Below are positions 5,540-11,183 of a stretch of 11,183 bases of DNA, one piece after another. The DNA comes from Spirochaetales bacterium (GTDB lineage Bacteria; Spirochaetota; Spirochaetia; SZUA-6; DRHE01), in the NCBI GenBank assembly GCA_016935715.1, contig JAFGQJ010000239.1, positions 1 through 11,183 on the forward strand, written 5' to 3'. Every line of letters starts with the position of its first letter. The first letter of the stretch is position 1. Under the pieces are notes generated by a model. That model saw only the letters and a program-made list of their open reading frames with translations. It had not been told where the DNA came from and did no database searches. Position numbers and translations under genes: made by a program.

Positions 5540-7024
5540 ATGACAGTACTACCGAGCAGGCAGGAGTTCAAAGACAAAGCGGGTGAAGGAAACCTGATTC
5601 CGGTCCACACCGAAGTGTACGCCGATCTGGAAACGCCGGTTTCGGCGTATCTCAAGCTCAGAAGAGGAGAAAACACCTTTCTCCTCGAGTCGGTGGAGGG
5701 GGGAACACAGGTCGGTCGCTACAGCTTCCTCGGCCGCGACCCGAGCATCATCTTCGAAGCCCGGGGGCGCAGAGTGACGATTCGCAGGGGATCGCGCAGC
5801 AGCACCATCGAGACGGCTGATCCACTCGCAGAGTTGAGAAAACTGACCCGAGAGTTCGTTCCCGTGTCGGACCCCGCCCTGCCGCCTTTCGCCGGGGGGG
5901 CAGTAGGCTACATGGCCTACGACACGGTGAGGCAGTTGGAGACTCTTCCGGAATCGAATCCGGACGACCTGGGGGTCCCGGACATGCTGTTCATGTTCAC
6001 CGACACGATCGTGGCCTTCGACAATGTGAGCCACAAGCTCACCGTCATGCACAACGTTGAGGCTCGGCCGGGGGATAACCTCGATCTGCTGTACGATCAG
6101 GCTGCCGGGGTCCTCCGGCAGATCCTTGCGGACCTGCGTCGTCCCCTGCCGGAGGCCCAGCGGCAGGAGGGACGAGTTGCTGGAGAGGAGAGTCCGAGCT
6201 CCAACTTCCAGAGAGAAGACTTTCTCGCCGCCGTGGAAGCGTGCAAGGATTACATCCGGCGCGGAGAGATCATTCAGGCCGTTCTCTCCCAGCGCTTTGG
6301 TACGGAGTTCGACGGAGACGCCTTCAGCCTGTACCGGGCTCTGCGGATCGTGAATCCCTCACCCTACATGTTCTACCTCCACTTCGGGGGGATCAAGCTG
6401 GTGGGCGCCTCACCGGAAATCCACGTGCGTTCCTACGACGGAAACGTCACGATCCGTCCGATCGCCGGCACCCGTCCCCGCGGCGACAACGTCGAGGAGG
6501 ACGTTCGCCTGGAGAAGGAACTTCTGGCTGATGAGAAGGAGCGGGCGGAGCACCTGATGCTGGTCGACCTGGCCCGCAATGACATCGGCAGGGTCTGCCG
6601 CTACGGCAGCGTCCGGGTGACCGAATTCATGGTGGTGGAACGTTACTCCCACGTGATGCACATAGTCAGCGACGTCGAGGGATCCCTGCAGGAGAACAGA
6701 GATGCCTTCGACCTGATCGCAGCCACTTTTCCCGCCGGCACGGTCAGCGGAGCCCCGAAGATCCGGGCCATGGAAATCATCGAGGAGCTGGAGCCAACCC
6801 GGCGAGGCCCCTATGCGGGACTGGTGGGCTACTTCAGCTTCAACGGCAACTTCGACTCCTGCATCACCATCCGCACGATGCTGGTCACCGCAGACAGGGT
6901 CTACGTCCAGGCTGGTGCGGGGATCGTCGCCGACTCGGTACCGGCCAGAGAGCACGAAGAGACGCTGAACAAAGCCAAAGCCCTGTTCCGGGCCATACAG
7001 ATGGCCAGAGGAGGCTCCCTATGA
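5540..7024 (+). CDS. trpE: Anthranilate synthase component I
   Basis: 494 residues. With the TrpG glutaminase it converts chorismate and glutamine to anthranilate, the first step of tryptophan synthesis. The N-terminal domain carries FLLESVEGGTQVGRYSFLG (47-65), the region that holds the LLES motif linked to tryptophan feedback binding. The chorismate-binding domain (about 225-485) has VLSQRF, NPSPYMFYLHFG (272-283), VGASPE, IRPIAGTRPRG (305-315), HLMLVDLARNDIGRV (338-352), FPAGTVSGAPKIRAMEIIEE (397-416), YAGLVGYFSFNG and VQAGAGIVADSVP. The ATG at 5540 has GGAGG at 5530-5534 ahead of it. A longer in-frame ATG at 5462 lies inside the terminator stem and adds 26 unrelated residues, so I rejected it. 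Expression is governed by the upstream attenuator. The stop overlaps the trpGD start by 4 bp. Confidence 0.97.
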   Translation: MTVLPSRQEFKDKAGEGNLIPVHTEVYADLETPVSAYLKLRRGENTFLLESVEGGTQVGRYSFLGRDPSIIFEARGRRVTIRRGSRSSTIETADPLAELRKLTREFVPVSDPALPPFAGGAVGYMAYDTVRQLETLPESNPDDLGVPDMLFMFTDTIVAFDNVSHKLTVMHNVEARPGDNLDLLYDQAAGVLRQILADLRRPLPEAQRQEGRVAGEESPSSNFQREDFLAAVEACKDYIRRGEIIQAVLSQRFGTEFDGDAFSLYRALRIVNPSPYMFYLHFGGIKLVGASPEIHVRSYDGNVTIRPIAGTRPRGDNVEEDVRLEKELLADEKERAEHLMLVDLARNDIGRVCRYGSVRVTEFMVVERYSHVMHIVSDVEGSLQENRDAFDLIAATFPAGTVSGAPKIRAMEIIEELEPTRRGPYAGLVGYFSFNGNFDSCITIRTMLVTADRVYVQAGAGIVADSVPAREHEETLNKAKALFRAIQMARGGSL

Positions 7025-8619
7025 TCCTCATGATCGACAATTACGATTCGTTCACCTACAACCTGGTGCAGCTGTTCGGCGAGCTGGGGCAGGAGGTGCA
7101 GGTGTTCCGCAACGACGTGCTCACACCCGAGGAGGCGCAGCGGCTCAAACCCGACTACCTGGTGATTTCCCCCGGACCGGGCATCCCGGAGCAGGCAGGG
7201 GTGTCTGTGGAGATGATCCGGCGTTTCGCCGGCAGGATCCCGGTTCTGGGCGTATGTCTGGGGCATCAGGCCGTGGCTGCCGCCTTCGGCGGCCGGATCG
7301 TGCGTGCCTCGCGGCTGATGCATGGAAAGTCCAGCGACGTGCTTCACGATTCGCGCACCCTCTTCTCCAGCCTGCCCCCCGTGTTTTCCGCGGTCCGCTA
7401 CCACAGCCTGATCATAGATTCCAGGAGCCTTCCCGACGTGCTGGAGGTGAGCGCCTGGACAGCGGAGGGTGAGATCATGGGCGTCCGGCATAAGGAGCAT
7501 GCGGTGGAGGGGGTCCAGTTCCACCCCGAATCGGTTGCCACGGCGGTGGGAAGACGGATCATCCAGAATTTTCTCGAGCGCGTTCAGGAGGGGCCGGCTA
7601 TCGACATGAAACAGGCCATCGCCAAGCTCGCCCGGGGGGAGGATCTGAATGGCGGCGAGATGACCACAATCATGCGCATCCTCATGGACGGCGAGTCCAC
7701 GGCGGCCCAGACCGGAGCCTTCCTGGCCGCTTTGAGCATCAAGGGCGAGACAGTGGAGGAAATCAGTGCGGCCACGCAGGTGATGCGCAGCAAGGCCACT
7801 CACGTTCCACTTCCACCCGGTTTCAAGGTGGTGGATACCTGCGGCACCGGCGGGGATGGGGCCCACACCTTCAACATCTCCACGGCCGCGGCCCTGATCG
7901 CCTCCGGGGCGGGTATCGCCATCGCCAAACACGGCAATCGCTCGGTCTCCAGCCGCTGCGGCTCCGCTGATGTGCTGCGGGAGCTGGGCGTAAACACGGG
8001 GATCGATCCCGGGACGATGGCTCACTGCGTCAGCCAGGCGGGGATCGGTTTTCTCTTCGCCCCGGCCCTTCACAGCGCCATGCGCCATGTTATAGGCCCT
8101 CGCCGGGAGGTCGGAATCCGCAGCATCTTCAACATCCTCGGCCCCCTTTCCAACCCTGCCTTCGCCCAGGCCCAGCTTCTCGGCGTATTCGACCGCAATC
8201 TCGTGCCGCTCGTAGCCGCGGTGCTGAGGAACGTAGGCGTGGAGAGGGCCCTGGTGGTGCACGGTTCGGACGGATTGGATGAGATTACCCTCACCGGCCT
8301 CACCCACGTCACCGAGCTCGAGAAAGGGGAGCTGCACGACTGGATCATCGATCCCACGGAGCTGGGCCTGCAGTTGTGTCGGCCCGAAGATCTCACCGGC
8401 GGGACGGTCGAGGATAACGCCCGCATCCTCCGCGATATAATGGAGGGGCGGGACACCGGAGCCCGCCGCGACGTTGCCCTGCTCAACGCCGCCGCAGCGA
8501 TATACGTGGGCGGGGGTGCACCCGGTCTGCCCGAGGCGCTCGAGCAGGCCAGGGATTCCCTGTCCTCCGGCAGGGCTCTGATCAAGCTCGAGGCACTCAG
8601 GAAGCTGAGCAATGGCTGA
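7021..8619 (+). CDS. trpGD: Fused anthranilate synthase glutaminase and anthranilate phosphoribosyltransferase
   Basis: 532 residues, two enzymes in one chain. Residues 1-187 form a class I glutamine amidotransferase: MIDNYDSFTYNLVQ, SPGPGIP (50-56), nucleophile Cys79 in GVCLGHQ, RYHSL (126-130), and His168/Glu170 in VQFHPES. It feeds ammonia to TrpE. Residues about 196-532 form TrpD, which joins anthranilate to PRPP: GGEMTTIM, the PRPP loop CGTGGDG (274-280), NISTAAA, KHGNRSVSS (303-311), CGSADVLRELG (313-323), FAPALHSAMRHVIGPRREVG (346-365) and the LGPLSNPA stretch. The linker is only about 8 residues. The same fusion is known in E. coli, where it is followed by a trpCF fusion; here trpC and trpF are separate. 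The start has AGAGGAGG 6 nt upstream and overlaps trpE by ATGA. An internal ATG at 7606 with AGGAGGGG upstream sits at the seam. Confidence 0.96.
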   Translation: MILMIDNYDSFTYNLVQLFGELGQEVQVFRNDVLTPEEAQRLKPDYLVISPGPGIPEQAGVSVEMIRRFAGRIPVLGVCLGHQAVAAAFGGRIVRASRLMHGKSSDVLHDSRTLFSSLPPVFSAVRYHSLIIDSRSLPDVLEVSAWTAEGEIMGVRHKEHAVEGVQFHPESVATAVGRRIIQNFLERVQEGPAIDMKQAIAKLARGEDLNGGEMTTIMRILMDGESTAAQTGAFLAALSIKGETVEEISAATQVMRSKATHVPLPPGFKVVDTCGTGGDGAHTFNISTAAALIASGAGIAIAKHGNRSVSSRCGSADVLRELGVNTGIDPGTMAHCVSQAGIGFLFAPALHSAMRHVIGPRREVGIRSIFNILGPLSNPAFAQAQLLGVFDRNLVPLVAAVLRNVGVERALVVHGSDGLDEITLTGLTHVTELEKGELHDWIIDPTELGLQLCRPEDLTGGTVEDNARILRDIMEGRDTGARRDVALLNAAAAIYVGGGAPGLPEALEQARDSLSSGRALIKLEALRKLSNG

Positions 8620-9535
8620 AACTACCAACAGAACCCGATCGCGGGAGATCCCTTCGATCCTGAAGACCATACTGGCCGCCAAGTCGACCCGCCTGGCAGC
8701 GGCCAGGCGCCGGGTGCCCGGAATCGAGCTGGTCCGGCGCTGCCGCGACCTGCCGCCAACGCTGGATTTCCGGGGGGCCCTGGAGACTCCGGCCCGCGGC
8801 CAGGGTGCGCCGCCCACGAATACCGCCGCCCCCACGAATGCCGCCATCGGCACGGGACGGCCGCGGGTGCCGACTTCCGGTGCGCACCCCCTCGGCGGGT
8901 TGGCCATCATCGCCGAGCTCAAACGCCGCTCCCCCAGCCGTGGAGTGATTCGCCAGCATTTCGAGCCGGCTGCGATCCTCCAGGCCTACAGCCGGGGCGG
9001 CGCAGCCGCCTGCTCCGTGCTCACCGAAGAGGATCACTTCGGCGGATCTCTCGGTGATCTCGAGGCGCTGCGCCCTCTGGCCGAGCTTCCGCTGCTGCGC
9101 AAAGACTTTATCTTCGATTCATACCAGATCTACGAGAGCCGGGCGGCCGGGGCGGATGCCCTGCTGTTGATCGTGGCCGCACTGGCGGATCATCGGCTGC
9201 ACGAGCTGATCGGACTGAGCCGGGAGCTGGACATGGAGGCGCTGGTGGAAGTGCATACCGCAGAAGAGCTCGACCGTGCCCTGGCCTGCGGCGCCCGCAT
9301 CGTCGGCATCAACAACCGCGATCTCCACAGCTTCCGCGTCGATCTGGGGGTCAGCATCGAGCTGGCCCGCAGTCTGCCGGCGGGGGTAACTGCGGTAAGC
9401 GAGTCCGGGATCCACGGGCCTGAGGACATCCGGCGCCTGAAGAGCGTCGGCATCCGGGCCTTCCTGGTCGGAGAGCATCTGATGCGGGCCGAGGACCCGG
9501 CCGCCGAGTTGTTGCACCTCAGGGAGGAAGCATGA
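8612..9535 (+). CDS. trpC: Indole-3-glycerol phosphate synthase with an extra Ala/Pro/Thr-rich insert
   Basis: 307 residues against the usual 255-270. It cyclises CdRP to indole-3-glycerol phosphate in a TIM barrel. Motifs: AIIAELKRRSPSRG (98-111) with the substrate-binding Glu102 and Lys104, SVLTEEDHFGGS (135-146), LRKDFIFDSYQIYESRAAGA (162-181) with Lys164, EALVEVHTAEEL, GINNRDL (232-238), SESGI (263-267) and the phosphate-binding FLVGEHLM (284-291). The excess length is mostly residues 59-95, between the N-terminal helices (ending DFRGALE) and beta-strand 1. This stretch is rich in Ala, Pro, Thr and Gly, with a PTNTA/PTNAA repeat. No barrel motif is interrupted, so the enzyme is probably active. 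It overlaps trpGD by 8 bp and trpF by 4 bp; AGGAAG at 8599-8604 is the likely ribosome-binding site. Confidence 0.96.
   Translation: MAETTNRTRSREIPSILKTILAAKSTRLAAARRRVPGIELVRRCRDLPPTLDFRGALETPARGQGAPPTNTAAPTNAAIGTGRPRVPTSGAHPLGGLAIIAELKRRSPSRGVIRQHFEPAAILQAYSRGGAAACSVLTEEDHFGGSLGDLEALRPLAELPLLRKDFIFDSYQIYESRAAGADALLLIVAALADHRLHELIGLSRELDMEALVEVHTAEELDRALACGARIVGINNRDLHSFRVDLGVSIELARSLPAGVTAVSESGIHGPEDIRRLKSVGIRAFLVGEHLMRAEDPAAELLHLREEA
8809..8844. repeat. Imperfect 18-bp tandem duplication within the trpC insert
   Basis: CCCACGAAT occurs at 8813-8821 and again at 8831-8839, exactly 18 bp apart, each followed by (A/G)CCGCC. In protein this is the PTNTA-APTNAA repeat. A perfect 9-bp inverted repeat, CCCGCGGCC (8793-8801) and GGCCGCGGG (8859-8867), brackets the duplication. 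The pattern suggests slippage or a small inserted palindromic sequence; high GC makes chance possible. Confidence 0.5.
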
Positions 9536-10214
9536 GTCAGCAGAGGCCAAAACGACTCGGGAAGGCGTTTTCGCCCCGGTTCGTGCGCATCAAGATCTGC
9601 GGTCTCACCCGCCTGGAGGATGCCCGGCTTGCGCTCCGGTCGGGCGCGGACTACCTCGGTTTCATCTTCGCCGCAAGCCCGCGCCGTCTCACCCCCGGGA
9701 GCGCAGCGGCCATCCTGAACTCACTCCAGTCCGAGCAGAGCGGCCGGCCGTTTTCCACGCAGCGCGTGGGCGTGTTCGTCAACCAGAGTGCGGCGTTCAT
9801 CGAAGAGACGGCCCGAACCGCCGGGCTGACCATGCTCCAGCTGCACGGGGACGAGGATCCGGGCTTCTGCAGCCGATTCGCTCTCCCCGTGATCAAGGCC
9901 CTGCGCATGCGGGATCGCAGCGTGCTTGACCGCATCGGGCTCTACGATACCCCGTACATTCTCCTGGAGCCCTTCCTGGAAGGGAAATACGGCGGCACGG
10001 GCGTGCAGGCGAACTGGAAGCTGGCCGCCGAGATCGTTCGCTCCTTCCCGGCCAAGCGCTTCTTCCTGGCCGGCGGCCTGGGAGCGCACAACATCGCAGC
10101 CGCCGTGGCGGCCGTGCGGCCCTTCGCCGTGGACTCCTCCAGCGCCCTGGAGAGCGGCCCGGGTCTGAAGGACCGGCAGAAAGTAGAAGCATTTTTCGAA
10201 GCAGTGAGGAACAG

Positions 10215-10218
<4 letters not shown>
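9532..10218 (+). CDS. trpF: Phosphoribosylanthranilate isomerase
   Basis: 228 residues, normal for a stand-alone enzyme, plus about 15 extra N-terminal residues before the first strand. It isomerises PRA to CdRP, supplying TrpC. Motifs: RIKICGLTRLEDA (19-31) with the general-base Cys23, YLGFIFAASPRR (41-52), VGVFVNQ (79-85), LQLHGDE (102-108), YGGTG (153-157), FFLAGGLGAHN (177-187) and DSSSALESGPGLKD (201-214). The position normally held by the general-acid Asp before GG(T/S)G is Glu146 here (ILLEPF). All other motifs are intact, so activity is likely. ATG overlaps the trpC stop (ATGA), with GGAGG at 9523-9527, and its own stop overlaps trpB the same way. Unlike E. coli, it is not fused to trpC. 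Confidence 0.94.

Positions 10219-11183
<965 letters not shown>

Noticed and set aside
6901..8922. Minus-strand open frame of 673 codons opposite trpE, trpGD and trpC
   Set aside because: It is the antisense shadow of three well-identified genes in GC-rich DNA, and its translation shows no recognisable domain.

Overview
The window is about 11 kb of GC-rich bacterial DNA (coding regions look roughly 60% GC, one intergenic patch is very AT-rich). Genes are densely packed with Shine-Dalgarno sites and ATGA overlaps. No rRNA, tRNA, CRISPR array, insertion sequence or phage gene was recognised. The organism cannot be fixed by reading alone. The architecture (trp operon E-GD-C-F-B behind a peptide-type attenuator, two alpha-oxoamine synthases, a divergent ketopantoate-reductase-like gene) suggests a Gram-negative lineage outside the best-studied groups, perhaps Spirochaetota, Desulfobacterota or a candidate phylum. 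This is low confidence.

Left part (1-5221). A 5'-truncated ketopantoate-reductase-family gene is followed 16 bp later by a TetR-family regulator, probably in one transcript. Converging on it are two minus-strand genes: a two-domain VOC (glyoxalase/dioxygenase fold) protein and, downstream of it, an alpha-oxoamine synthase (AOS) of the serine palmitoyltransferase/KBL/BioF family. The 224-bp gap between them is AT-rich and holds a 31-bp near-perfect palindrome and two promoter-like elements facing the synthase. Divergent from the VOC gene is a second AOS, a clear kbl (glycine C-acetyltransferase). Two AOS enzymes and a VOC protein side by side, with a TetR gene and an operator-like palindrome, make a plausible regulated amino-ketone or sphingoid/sulfonolipid-type unit. 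That grouping is inference.

Right part (5222-11183). This is a tryptophan biosynthesis operon: promoter, a 21-codon leader peptide with Trp codons at 10, 12 and 13, a leader RNA with a strong intrinsic terminator and mutually exclusive hairpins, then trpE, a trpG-trpD fusion, trpC, trpF and trpB (cut by the window end; trpA presumably follows). Every junction overlaps (4, 8, 4 and 4 bp), so translation is coupled. Together the products convert chorismate to anthranilate, then PRA, CdRP, indole-3-glycerol phosphate and finally tryptophan.

The most notable item is the trp attenuator. The promoter leaves only about 6 nt before the leader ATG, so the leader is nearly leaderless. By hand-pairing it also has five switching segments rather than the four of E. 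coli. Other oddities are an Ala/Pro/Thr-rich insert in TrpC, a Glu where TrpF normally has its catalytic Asp, and loss of both conserved active-site Asn residues in the ketopantoate-reductase-like protein.
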